This document shows positions 1 to 12,500 of a DNA stretch of 64,000 nt, piece after piece. Source of the stretch: Eucalyptus grandis (lineage: Eukaryota > Streptophyta > Magnoliopsida > Myrtales > Myrtaceae); contig NC_052615.1 in the NCBI RefSeq assembly GCF_016545825.1, positions 17,104,520 through 17,168,519 on the forward strand, written 5' to 3'. The position numbers were made by a program, and so were the translations under genes. Below the pieces are notes generated by a model. That model was not told where the DNA came from, made no database searches, and saw only the letters and a list, made by a program, of their open reading frames with translations. How positions within the stretch are numbered: position 1 is the stretch's first letter; each line of letters opens with the position of its first letter.

Positions 1-624
1 TGACATGCTAGGTGTCCACGACAAGTCGTGGACAAATTCGCTTCCACAAAAGACCAAAGCTAAAAATGGTGTTTGACAAGAAACCAATCTTACTAACATT
101 ACAACCCGTGACCAAGACACCCGATTCCTACAAGCCAAGATCTGCCATACCAAAAGTAACAAGATGGCAGATTGTCTACGCAAAGAGTTTTGCATTTAAA
201 AAACATGAATCACACTTCCATTCTTCTCTGGCATGAGTTGACACCTAATCTCGATTCTCAACACTAGAGCATAAAATTTGATTTCGCACAGGAATGATAG
301 TTCTGGACACATGACAAGAGCCTTTGAGACACCTGAGTTCATTAGAACTTCTAAGGGCAAACTAATGATACTCGACACATTTTTCATCCATTTTTCAACG
401 AAAGAGCATATTATTCGATCGCGTTCAAACATTTTGGTAATGAGATGAAATACATGAATAACATACAGATATGATTGCATTATGCAATTTATTATCCTTA
501 ATTTCACACGATATGCTTACAAGGGACCTAAATATTTGAGACAAAGATCTTTTAAGGTCTTTTAGGTATGCTCGACTCTGTCTGTCACATCTGCGAGGGG
601 ACGAAGTATGATAAGCACACTCAC
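1..624 (-). other. Intron of the first MATE gene, no exon seen
   Basis: This starts with the donor GTGAGT at 624 on the minus strand. In the paralogue the corresponding intron is 825 bp and the next exon is only 57 nt, so the missing exon would fall outside the window. I found no sequence resembling that exon here. Confidence 0.6.
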
Positions 625-2685
625 CAAACAGCCAAAGAGTCAAGGGCGAGCTCGGGGTCGGGAAGCAACCCGGCAATCAAGACCAAGATCTGGAAGTACC
701 AGGTCTCGAGGCACAGCATCACGGCGGATGCAGTGGAGAGCTTGAGGAAGTCCCACAGGCCCGAGAAGGCTTGCCAGCTGAACCCCGTCCACGTCTGCTT
801 GCACTGGCGGCTCGTTACTATGTAAATGAACTGGGCCCCTACTATTATCCACCATGACAAGCTCAGCACCAGTGATGCACCTATCACAGATCATCTCACA
901 ATCACCCTTGAGTAATTATAATAAGCATAGGAAAAAACGAGAAGCAAAGGTTTTTCTAAGTTGGTTTTGCTCGACACGTCTAGTGTTTGAGGTCATGAAA
1001 CCCTGTTGGTTAGGTTTTGTTTGTTCCTTCAAAAGAAAATTTTGTCACGGTTTGGAGGAAATGATCATGTTCTATGGACGTCTATGGAATATCTACGGCG
1101 TCTTCAACAATGACCTTTCAAAATTTCCGTGCACGGAATGAATCTACCACGACCAAACAAACAACTCCGGCAGGCAATGCTACACGACGATATTCCAGGA
1201 CCCAAGTATATCTACCTAGCGGCGGAGTAATAACTCGTTCAAATTACTTCTGTAGGGACTATGGATATCATCGTGAACGTCATATCTCGTGGGAATCCAT
1301 CTACTTTTCACGAAGCATCCAAATCTAAAGAAGATTTCCTGCACCCTCTCTCTCTCTCTCTCTCAATTCATCTATCAACCTTAGACCCAACTTGTACACA
1401 GCTAGCTCTCTCTCTCTCTCTCGAAACTTACCTATCAACCCTAGACCCAACTTGTACACAGCTAGCCAACTCAGCAAGATGTGAACACAGAGCGTGGCCG
1501 CCGAAATGTAGGCGCTGGGCCGGACTATGCTTTGCGCCTGGAGGAACTTTTGTATGGGGAAGTTCAAGGCGTAGCCGAATATCTGCGGGATGAGACCGTA
1601 CACGAATACTGCCGCCGCAGACGCCACTTCTGTCGATTCTCCGAGCAGGAGCAATAAGGGCTTTGACAGAATGTAGATGATGGTGAGCGGGATTCCGGTG
1701 GCGGTGAGCACGACCATCGCTCTTTGCATGTAAATGCCCAGCATATTGTATCGGCTTGACCCGTAAGCTTGGCCACATAGTGTCTCAACGGCACTTCCCA
1801 TCCCTAGCTGTTGCAGAAAAAGACCAATGCTAGGTTATCTAGATTCATCTATAAAATTGAGAATGTTAAGGGACATGACAGAGTCCAAGGATGAAGGAGC
1901 TTTATTGCATTGAGCCAATGAACTTTCCAACCTAGGAGAGGAAAAATGTCAAAGAGGGTTTTAACAATTACTATAGCAAGCGAGTAACTAGTAATGAGGT
2001 AGTGTTTTGGGAATCAAGAAGATAATTTTTTCTTCTTTGACAAAAGAAGAAGATGAAATTCTAAATGTTGGAGATGAACGCTTCACCTGCTTAAAAAGAA
2101 GATGAGTTATTAATGGAAAAAATAAAGTTTCAAACTCTATCTCGATGTATTGAAACTCCTATAGGACATCAGAATTAAAATAAGAACTAGCATTATGGAA
2201 ATGAAACGAATGTTAGGTTAAAAGTCATTGTTACAATGGAAAATTCAAAGTACTTATTTGTAGAAATTGATTCAGCTATTGGCATGAAAGTAAATGGCTC
2301 GAAAAGTTAGAGAGGTGGGTTCTGTAGCTACACCAACCATAAGGCCATAGGCAAAGAGTTGGATCCCACTGTTGCCGAGATTAGCGGCAGCGAGCTCGAG
2401 GTTCCCAAGGTGGCCGGCAAAGATGCGCGTCGAGAGAGACATGAAGTTGTTGATCATGTAGACCATAACCGCGGGGGCGGCCAAATAGAACAGCAGCTTG
2501 AGTTCTATCCAAGTAGCCAACCGGAGGCGATTGAAGTAAGTTAACTCCATGTCGGTGAGCACGGTCTCCAACTTAGAGTCCACTTGGTGTGGCGAGGGAG
2601 TAGCTGCTGCCGCCGGTTGTTCTTCCTCAGCCGGCGAGAGCAGCGGCACCGTGGAATTGCACTGCTCATCTCTGGACTCCATCAT
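625..2685 (-). CDS. MATE/DTX efflux transporter, DTX33/34/35-like (5' half; rest beyond window start)
   Basis: Exons on the minus strand: 2338-2685, 1432-1807 and 625-880, joined by GT-AG introns with phases 0, 1 and 2. The reading starts at a double ATG (2685 and 2682). Exon 1 gives an acidic N-terminus followed by the first MATE helices ([20 protein letters not shown], then [15 protein letters not shown]). Exon 2 opens with [16 protein letters not shown], the diagnostic MATE segment, and continues to KLGLGLIG; exon 3 resumes with [10 protein letters not shown] and ends at [13 protein letters not shown] proteins are 12-helix antiporters that export flavonoids, alkaloids and other organics at the tonoplast or plasma membrane; this subgroup includes Arabidopsis DTX35/FFT. 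About 326 of some 500 residues are inside the window; later exons must lie below position 1. The intron between 1431 and 881 is absent from the paralogue at 9549-15824. No broken codon is seen in the visible part. Confidence 0.9.
1347..1466 (-). repeat. 60-bp tandem duplication across an exon/intron boundary
   Basis: Two copies, 1407-1466 and 1347-1406, each contain GCTAGCTGTGTACAAGTTGG, the end of the exon, then a GA run. The first copy keeps the donor GATAG/GTAAGT at 1432/1431. The second reads GATAGATGAA, so its donor GT is lost and it lies inside the intron. Confidence 0.85.
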
Positions 2686-2883
2686 GGTTCCGGAAGTCTT
2701 TGCAGCTGGTGAGGGAGTGATCGGATGTAAAGAGGTACGAGAAGGCCCAAAAGATGGGAGATGCGCGCATAGGTGGCGGTGGTAATGGAAAATTGAAATC
2801 TTGTAGGGGAATTCTGGAATAATTTTGAGAAGGTGGTTCCTTTTCTTGCTGTTTCACTTTTGGTAATGCTTTGGTGCTCCTTC

Positions 2884-2904
2884 CACGTGACGTCAATATA
2901 TAAA
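2884..2904 (-). promoter_or_regulatory. Putative core promoter of first MATE gene: TATA with CACGTG/TGACGTCA
   Basis: On the minus strand a TTTATATATT TATA-like element sits about 210 bp before the ATG. Directly next to it are the overlapping ACGT motifs TGACGTCA (2888-2895) and CACGTG (2884-2889), which are bZIP/bHLH-type sites. Function is inferred from motif and position. Confidence 0.45.
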
Positions 2905-3499
2905 TGCTCGAGTCGCATATGCTCTCCCTTCCTTTTGTAACCTTCTGTGTGGCCTTGAGAGTCTTGTTGGTACTTGGAAGCATGGCCAAATGAGAGATAT
3001 TCATTAGTTAATTAAGGTACCAATAGCATCTGGTACAAGATTAATTATGCAATTCTCCCCGTCCCTTTTAATTACTCTTAGTGTAGTGTAATGTCCCGTT
3101 GATCTTGACAGTTGATTGAGAGCGACAGTGGTAAAACATGGTATTCGAAAAGTAGAACAAGGGAGTTACTCGCGGAACATGTTGTGTACTGTCGTTGTTG
3201 TGATATTAATGTGGAAATCGGCGGGATAGGACTTCTCACATTTTTAGGTTACTTGCGTCAATATAAGCTTTCATGCGTAGCCTTCCAATAACCATAATTG
3301 ATTTCATTAAAGTTTGGAGGCTTGCTTGGTGCAATAAATCACCAAAATGATATGAGAAATTTATGCGATTTAGTTTGAGTGTCGGTACCTATTCTATGGA
3401 AAGAGATAATTTATTATAATTGAAGTTTTAAAATTACAATCGTTCACATGTTCTAATGTTCCCTCACCTAAATTAAACTCATATCTAAATTGTTTATAA

Positions 3500-3860
3500 A
3501 TAAATAAGGAAAGATATCACTAAAAACTCCAAATGCGGACACTTGTGCCACATTTATCGTAAATTAATTTTCGTGTCACAAAATCCACAAATTGATATAT
3601 GTCTAAAAAATCTTGAAATTGAAACATCTATGTCACATTTATAAACGTACCACATTTACTCCAAATTATGTTAAATTTGAATTTTTGTTTGGTATATATG
3701 ACATTAGAGTATTAGTTTGGAATTTTTTATGATATGAAATATAATAAGTGTGCCAATTTGAGGTGAATATATTATGAATATACTGATTTAAATTTTTTAT
3801 GAGGTAAAAATAAATTTGAGATAAATATGATAAGTATGTATCAATTTGAAGTGTTTGTTG
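3500..3860. repeat. Copy of the AT-rich 'not-yet-named' inverted MITE family (family F2)
   Basis: It has the F2 pattern: short phrases such as AAAAACTCCAAA, then a 'TTTATCGTAAATTAATTTT' type phrase, with the complementary phrases (GATAAATATGATAAGT) towards the other end. Other copies lie at 18240-18570, 27420-27770, 45255-45620, 53610-54215, 62875-63215 and 63545-63700. No coding capacity. Confidence 0.5.
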
Positions 3861-5230
3861 ACATGAATAACTCGATTACACAGCAACAACCCGCCATCTG
3901 TCCGATGCTCCTCGATCGGAGCGCTCCCTCGGGCTGCTCAAGATTGCGCTGTACTCGATAGCCCACAGGCTGTTTTCCACAAGAAAAGAAGAGAGAGGTA
4001 AAATTAAAAAAAAAAAAAAAAACACTATATTTTACTTTGTTTTCTTTTCTCTGACAAAGACCCTTTCACCCCACAATAAATATATATAATTATATATTTA
4101 TAACACTGTAGGAAAAAAAAAAAAAAAAAAACCTGTATTTTACTCTTATTTCTCTGTTTTGCGGCTAAATACAGGAGTCAAACAACCAGACATCTCCTTC
4201 GACCAAAACCGAATGAGCCAGTAACCTTGCCTCAGGCAACTACCTCGTGTGACGAAACCTAATCCAAGTAAGTTCAAATTTGACATATAATTTAATAAGT
4301 CACTTAAAAACCTCCTTAACATGAACATATCTATATTTGATGAACCTATGTTATACTTACTTCATTAAAAAAATTCCAAAGTATGTGGTTTAAAAATTCA
4401 TGTAAACGGAGTGCGCTTGTTCACATGGGGAATCAAACATTTGGAGCATGTTTCATACCTAAACGACAAATATAAATGTTTTTTAACAAATATAGAAAGT
4501 GTGTACTCTTAACAAATTCTATGATGGATTTATTATAAAACAATTATTTAAAATAGTTTAGTGCTTTCTCTTTTCTATTATTCCAAAATTACCCTTTTCT
4601 TGACTCACACACAAATTTCTATTTACTCCATTCCACAATGGGCACCACTCTTTTCATTATTTTTTCAATGAATAATCAACAAGCATCTCATCCCATCACC
4701 AATTTTTCACTAAGTTCTCTATTCTTTCATCTGAGACATTATTGAATTCTTTTTCCTATCTTAGTGATTTACTTCTATTGGGAAATCCACCACTGAAAAG
4801 GCTCATGGAAATTACTTTTGACGCTTGTTTTCTTTTTCAATTCTAGATTCCAATCAGTAGTTTCTTGGCTTTTGCTGAAAACACGCACATTTTATGGATA
4901 AAACATACATCGTCCGATCTTTGGCATTGGAAGCATGACATTTTTAATCATTTGATTCCGAAACGATGATGCTAATTGCTAGTCGTCATTCATCCCTATC
5001 TTACCAAAGCCAACTACCGGAGAAGTCCTTCAAACAGGCAATATTTGGAAGTAGGCAGATCATTTACGTTTCTCAATTGTGGTGTGCCTTGTTCTCGCTA
5101 AGAATGCTAGCGGTGGCGATATAAATGGGGTTGTTTCTAGGTTGGTTGATGTATAAATGTCAATTTATTCGTTGACTGGAGAGTTGAAATTGAAGCGAAC
5201 CCTCGATTCATTTTTTTTTCTTTAAATATA
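3861..5230. other. Intergenic, AT-rich, no gene recognised
   Basis: Contains poly-A tracts near 4003 and 4112 and simple AT-rich sequence. The only open frames are short and have no family resemblance. Confidence 0.5.
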
Positions 5231-5234
5231 TTAT

Positions 5235-6235
5235 AAGGAAAATTATCCAAAAAAATTCTAGATTTATTGTAAAACCTTTTTTTTTTTCCTTTTGTTTATT
5301 TTTTTTGTATGTTTCTTAACAATCAGAGGCAGAGGATTACTTGGATCTTTTATAAGGATAGCTTTTCCGTATTGTTTTGCCACTCATTTTTGTTCATTAG
5401 TTTTGCATTTGTAATCACCTAGTCCTAATCATTTCAAATGTGTCAATTTAGTTTTAAATCTTTTAACAATTTACCAATTTAGTCATTCTAACAAAAATTA
5501 GTCGGAAATCGATGATGTGACAAAGTCAACGCCAACCATCCTATGTAACATGATCAACATTGATATGGACAATTTTTTTTTTTAATTTAATTTAATTTTT
5601 GTATTCTTTTCTTTCTTTCTTTTTTTTTCTTTCCTTTCCTTTTGTTTCCTTTTCCTTTCTCTTTTCTTCCCTTTTTCCTTCCACTAGCCGTCAACGGGTT
5701 GGTGGAGGTGGCAAGCCTCTCCTCATAGGCCTTAGTGAGTTGGTGGAGGTGGCAAGCCTCTCCTCATAGTCCTTAGTGAGGGTTAGCCTCGCCCTCACCT
5801 AATCTAGTGAGGCAATCATTGCTAATGGCCGGTGAGGGTGGTCATTGCCTGAGCCCAACAAGGGTGTTGATCCCCTCACCGGTTTTCGACAATCTCCGCT
5901 AGCCATTGATGACGCTTGGCGATGGCTAGCGGAGGGAAAAAAGGTAAAAAAAAAGTAAATATAAAAAGAAAATAAAAAGAGAAGGAAAGGGAAAAAGGAA
6001 GAATAAATTTAGAAAATTAATAAAAAAAATTGCAAAAAGTGTCCATGTCAATGCTAGTTGCGTGACGTAGGAGGACCAAAGTTGACTAGACCACTATGTT
6101 AGTGATTTTAGGATTTAGAACTAAATTGGCAAATATTCAAGATATATAGTATTAAATTGGTATAATTGAAATGCTTAGAATTGAATTGACTATGGTATAA
6201 TATGTTAGGGCTTTTTAACAATTTTTCTATTAACG
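5235..6235. mobile_element. Foldback/MITE element of family F1 with GC-rich core
   Basis: The left end AAAAAAATTCTAGATTTATTG and the right end TATAATATGTTAGGGCTTTTT are inverted relatives. Inner arms also match in inverse: 'tcaatttagttttaaat' against 'gatttagaactaaattggc', and matching 'gtcaacgccaaccatcctatgtaac' against 'gttacgtgacgtaggaggacc'-like text. The core (5690-5940) is GC-rich with a tandemly repeated GGTGGAGGTGGCAAGCCTC. No transposase, so non-autonomous; a Mutator-like affiliation is a guess. Confidence 0.6.
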
Positions 6236-6409
6236 TGAAAAAGAACATGTAGTTAATCATCTCGAAAAAACCCTTTTTCTTTCATCGATGTACACACTAC
6301 ATGTATCTTAGTTTTTGTTGAGAGCAATCCATGCAAACAATAGCTTCCTAGCTATCACGTATATATCAACGAAACTTCAATTATCTAAGCAATCTAAGGC
6401 AACTCATTA

Positions 6410-7149
6410 TAGGAGTGATTATAGTTTGACTGGGTTGGTCCAGCATCTAATTCAGAGACCAAACTACATAGTATTGGTCTCTAATTTTTGGATGGATGAC
6501 CGAACTTATTAAGCTTGGGATTGAGAACCAAACTGACACTAGAGGTTCAGTTTGGTTTAGAGTCAACCTAAGAATAATCGATTATTTATTTATTTATTTC
6601 ATTTTTTGTATTTCTCAAAAGGATAAACATACTATTTTAAATTACATATCCATCAATAATGCAATATTGAACAACTAAACTATGAAGTCCAATACATATT
6701 CAATATAAAATATAAGATAAAGTAACAATAGCAATTTGCATTTGTTAAAAGTAACAAACTATAAAAATGAACATGCAAGGTGAGAGAATAGAGGCGAGTG
6801 GCAAGGCGAGTGAACAAAGGCAAGCGACAAGGTAAGCAAGGTACAGGTGAGCAAGCGAGGTTGAGGTGAGTGAAGAGTTTTATTTATTTATTTATTTATT
6901 TATTATTATTATTATTATTATATATTTTTTTTCTACTTTCTAATGTATAAAACAAACTGAAATAAGAGTTAGAATTTAAAGTGAAATGTTATGTATAAGG
7001 TTGGTCCAACTTAGAATCAACCATAAATTCTCATAATCAAGAGTCAACCCACACAATGCAGGGTATAGATGTCCTAGGATCAAGGAGTGACCCAAGATTG
7101 ACTGGGTTGAGCCGGTCTAGAGTTGATCTTGGACCAATGCTCACCCCTA
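6410..7149. mobile_element. hAT-like non-autonomous element
   Basis: The left end TAGGAGTGATTATAG and the right end GCTCACCCCTA are hAT-type termini. Both arms also carry GGTTGGTCC/GGACCAATG. The flanks ACTCATTA and GCTCATAG share five contiguous bases of a possible eroded 8-bp target duplication. The inside holds tandem GGCGAGTGA-like repeats and a TTTA/TTA microsatellite; no transposase. Confidence 0.6.
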
Positions 7150-7157
7150 GCTCATAG

Positions 7158-9548
7158 CCCAAGCTTGTTAAGGAGGATCATTGGATACTCACATATATAC
7201 CAGTGTTTATTCATGCATGAGAAAATCTCCCAACGTGTCATTAATAATTATTCTGGAAGGATTTGTTAGAACGATTGGATTAGACACTTGTTAAATATAT
7301 TTAATAAATGAAAGATCGATTTTTCAAAACTATAGTCATGTTCAACACGCATGCCAAAGAGATCACACCTATCGTAATTAATTAGAGGAAAGTTGTGAAT
7401 TTTTTCCTTATATAAAGTAACTTAATAAATTAATGTCCTCATAAGAGCATTTTTGAAATAAAATCCCTTGTAAATGACAAATGATTTTCACCGTTCATTA
7501 TTCACGTGGGTAACAACGTCTGAAGTTCGCATTCAAAGCACTGCAACATGCACGAAAATTTAGAGATTCGAATTGAACGTCAGTGTCCCAGTGTCCCAGT
7601 TGAAGCTGCCTGCCCCATTTTTTTTTTTTTTTTTTTTTTTTTGGCATCTCTGCGAAAATGGCTGTCTAACTTTCAAAACCTACCCATCGGTTGACTATCT
7701 TCAGCTTCAAGTCTTCAGCTATTCATTACTTCTACATAAATAAGTAAGCATGAGAAAAAAGGAGGAGGAAAAGGACAAAAGGGTTATGACTCGATAGCGA
7801 TTCATACAATTATAGATCGCAATACCTAATATCAACCGATCTTTATTTTCATGCCACTAATTCCACCACTAATTCTAATTCTAATTAAGATTGTGATACA
7901 TTTTAGTGCTCCCATATGCACTTGTGATGAATCCCATATGCACTTCAATCAACCTCAACCAACCTGTCTATTTAAAAGTCATCGGATAAGATTTCAAAGT
8001 CCGATATGTGGCCTTTGACCCTTAGACGATGAGTAGATACCGTGGATCCATATGCTAAAGTTTCCGAATATGTCGTATCAAGGTCAACTCAACCTTTACA
8101 GTTAGCCGACAACCACAGATTGAAAGGGGACCTGGCAAGGGCCCTCGCCTCCTAATTGCTTGTTGTCTAATGTAATTTTATAATTTATATATTTTCCTAA
8201 TTTATCAAAGTTCAGATAAATTAATTCCTTTATGATGCCCCTCAGCTATGAAATCGTAATATCCAAAGTACATTACTTTGCATGTATCTGGTATTATGTC
8301 TTTTTTTTTTTTTTTGGTTATCTAAGACGTATTGAGACAATATTTGAGAAGCTTTTGTATCTTTCATTAGTACACATTTTTGCATTGTGGTGGTGCTTCC
8401 CATGAAGCTGGACACATCCTCAGTATGAGCTGCGTACTGTGGCTTAAAGCACCTCTTGATTAGCCCAACATTTACTTGATGACAAAGCAATCTAATTTCT
8501 CAATCCACATTAAGAGCAATGTTATACTTGCACGATTGTGTTCGGCTTACATTAGATGTAAATTGATTTACAGGAGTGTATGGTTATCCTTTCGCGTGTC
8601 GAGATGACTGGCAGATACAAATCCTCATTTTTTATTTTTTTTTGGAGAAATTCGAGCGTAGAAAAAGATTTGTAGGTCTATATAAGTTTGGAAACGTGCA
8701 TGGAGACTTGAGGAATTTGTTTGGCCGGTGAAGGGAAAATCTTTCGGTCGACTAATGATGGGCGAGTACAAATAAGTCAAATGAACTAAGGCCTCCAAAT
8801 AACAATGAAAATAAACCGTGCTTTATGAAAAGACAGAACAAAAGAAAAAAGAAACAAGAGGACCAAGAATGGCTGCTTCAGCTAAAGAAGATACTCATAT
8901 CTTCTGCTAATTGTAATTTTTCTGATTTTTTTCCTCCCCTTTATTGTTGCTGGAAAATTGTCATGTTGGCTCTTATTTTGGGGTTCAAGTGCAAATCAGT
9001 TCAACATGTAATCGGCTGACCAATGCGAAGATCCACATCATTCGTTTGAGAGAGGCTCTTTATTGTCTTCCCATGTGTCCAAACGATTTCTTGCTTTTTC
9101 AACCTGAAAAATGCAAATTTCATACTCACATTAAGATTTAAAAAAAAAAAAAACCAAAAGAAAAGAATAATCATCTTCAAAATTTCCTTTTATTCAGCAA
9201 AATGGTCTTTCCTATTTGATCCTATTCCACGAGATAATGACATTGCGGTCATCGTATTCTAATTTTTTTGAAATCAAACTATTTGCTAAAGATTTGACAT
9301 CGTTGTAGGATTTATTAGATGGAAACATTTGGAGTGAAGCCAATTGGTCATAGCCAACCTTGATTTGGAAGCACAATAATCATTAAATCCAATTAAAAAT
9401 TATGTTAGGAGTATTTTGGATGACTTTCAAAGTCCACCCTTCGAGTATGTTGTCTTATCCGCGTGCCGAGACGTAGATTGCTTAAACTAATATAAGAGAG
9501 TCGAGAACCACAGGCCATAAACAAGTCGAGCAGAACGTTAGGTCGAAA
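7158..9548. other. Intergenic region between MATE genes, nothing recognised
   Basis: Apart from a T tract at 7619-7642 and short A tracts (near 9140), I see no family-like reading frame, RNA gene or clear element ends. Confidence 0.5.
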
Positions 9549-12500
9549 TTATCTTTTGTTGAGCAGCTCCTCCACCACAGGAATTGTTAACTCACTGTAG
9601 ACATCATTATAAAGTTGACCAAATCTAGTAGACCCAAAGGGATGCTTATCAGCTTGCTATCATTCGTCTTTGAAAGCTCAATGAAAATAAACCTTGCTCA
9701 CTCATTGATCATGGGGTCCATTAGAAGATTTTTTTTTTTCCCTATCATATCTTAGTTATCTATCCATGTATGCATGATGATAATGAATATGATCATCAAA
9801 TCTAGTTAAAGAAAGAATAATCGTGGTAATCAGGTGTGGTTACCTCTTTGTCCCAGTTTGTCCGAGACGTGAACCAGATTAGAATCATGGTCTGGATTAG
9901 AGTGCCTCCAATCATGCCAGACCAAATTCCCTGCACCATAAGCCAATCTCTCAGATCATCATTTCTCATGCAGAAATTTCCGCTGAGTGTCCGCGTGCCC
10001 AATTACTCGACTAAAGAGAAGCCGATTATCGTTCTTATAAACCCTAATCTTCTAAGAAAGAATCATTGAGAGTCCATACCTTAGCTCCGAAATCAAATTT
10101 GAAGCCCAAGAGCACGCCGATTGGAATGCCGATAATGTAATAGCATCCCACGTTCACATACGCGACAAAAGCTTGCCATCCACACCCGACAGCCACTCCT
10201 TTATTTAAAGATAATAAAAGAACGGAAATAGTAAGAAAAGTTATCGTGATCAAGATCGTTTGTCCTCCAAGCAATCAATCTCCTGACCAATGTCTTCACA
10301 GACAGATACATTCAACGACCAGCCCACGAAAGAACCGAAGAATCTAAGACCGTTAGTTATTGCGTTGCTTCTTTGGGATCACAGAGCGACGCTTTGATAA
10401 AAGAAAGGATTTGGCTTTCCCGGGGAATTAAAAAGACCTAGAGATAAGAGACAAACCACTTCATGCCAACAAGGCCCGTTGGCGTATGCTGCATACCTCG
10501 TCGTCTTTCAGTGAAGGAATCATTGATCGACGTGATGAAGTAAAGACGATCACGTCTCGTTGGAAACCTCTATGTTCTGACCGGAAACACTGACAGACCC
10601 CCTGTTATTTTACTTCGATTTTGTTTCTAAGTCGAGGATACGCAACAGAGCAGGCACATTACCATGTTCTTTCCAAACTGTGCGGACAATCCGCTAATGG
10701 ACACCCTCATTAGGTTGCGACTCATTCAGCTTTTCTCATCTTTGTCAGATAACAAAGATATGCGCAGCACCCTTACCCAAAAAAAAAAAGAAGATATGCG
10801 CAGCACTATCGACCGAGTTCCAAGTCACTAAAAGTTTAATTGTTAATTCATTGAAATTGGCTAAGTCAATAGCAAGCTTTCTAATATTTCACATTTAGAA
10901 TAAGAAATCGACCGAGAGAATTCACGTACGGGTCTCTAATTTTTGGGTTTAAATTTTTTTAGTTGGTTAATTAGACTAATAATGAGAATATAATTGAAGA
11001 AAAAAAAATCAACAGTGGAGTCTTTATCACACTTTGCGTTAGGTAATTTGTCACGAAAAGACAAAACTCTCCATAAGATAAATCAACAAATTGCATGCAT
11101 GCATGCATCCATGAACATCATGCCAAAGTACAAGTCCAAATCCGATGGTATGAATGATGATGAGCATCTATTCTAATCAAATCTAGCATGATCTAACATT
11201 CAAACAGAGAAGTAGATGGAATGAATTATCGTGCTCAAACCACATCTGACATCACCACACAGGCACTACAAAGCTCCATCCCGTTATTCTAGAATAGTAA
11301 AAAGCAAAGAAGGGCTCGATTACTCTATATAAACATAATTTCGGTCTAAGTTTTGTAATTTTGCAATATATTTAAGTCAATGAAATTTCAATATATATAT
11401 AAATTCAAACTCGGGTATGGCACGAGATATGGGGCAAGTCCCAACTAAAGTAAATTACCATGTGGTGATTAATAATTTATATGTGATTCGATTGCTACCA
11501 CATAAATGAGTACTTACCAAACCAAAAGTCAAGTAATTTTTTTAGTAATTGTAGTGATCGATTGGACATAAAAGTTTGTCACCAATATAGCCTTATCAGC
11601 CTTTTCTCAACTACTCAATCAATAGATGACTTGACACTAGAAAAGCCTATCATCGCAACCAATAATCTATTGTCGGATCCCAAAGTACATGATTCATGTC
11701 TTTATTTGGATGAGTGACGGTTCAAATTGGCCACCGCTTTCCGTGCACATGACCCACGTCTCCTGGAATTCAATGAGTCTAAAAGATGTCTTTTGATTAT
11801 TCCAATGTCGAAGAGATTTTTTTAATGTTTTGGTGTTGTCGATTTGGTCTGGTGCAGTGTCTTTGAATAAATTTCATTTTTTTTTTATGGAAAGCGGCGC
11901 CGGCGTGGAATTTAATGTTAGTCGATCCAATCCCCATGCTAACAAAAGGAAAGCCGCAACTCCTAGACATTAAGAAGTTATAAACTTTGAATGATATATG
12001 GGGCAATATTCTTCTGAGACTATATATTTATTTCTACCACCGATATGATCGAGGCACTATTCATTATAGGGTAGAGAGTTTGCGAAATATATTATCTTCT
12101 GAGTCGAGTTCAGAATCAATTCGATGCATCATAATTTCATTTATTTGCTAAGCACTTCAATTTATTGGATGATGGATTATGCCCACTTATATAAAAATAG
12201 ATTAAATCAAATCATATAATTCCCTCTAATTATTTTTCGAACCATCGAAACCTCCAAAATGATATTATTGTCCCAATTTTATTTCCTATCATATAATTCC
12301 TTCCAATTTAGCTGTTAGTGTTGTACGTGTGTCATCTAACATGACAAGCTTATACATTTATCGATTTGACATGATATGTCCAATGAATGACATGACACTT
12401 GGAAGGAATTGTGTGATAGACAATTAAATTGGGACGGTGGTGCCATTCAGAGTTTTCGTTGATGTGACGAATTTGAAGAATGACATGACACTTGGAAGGA

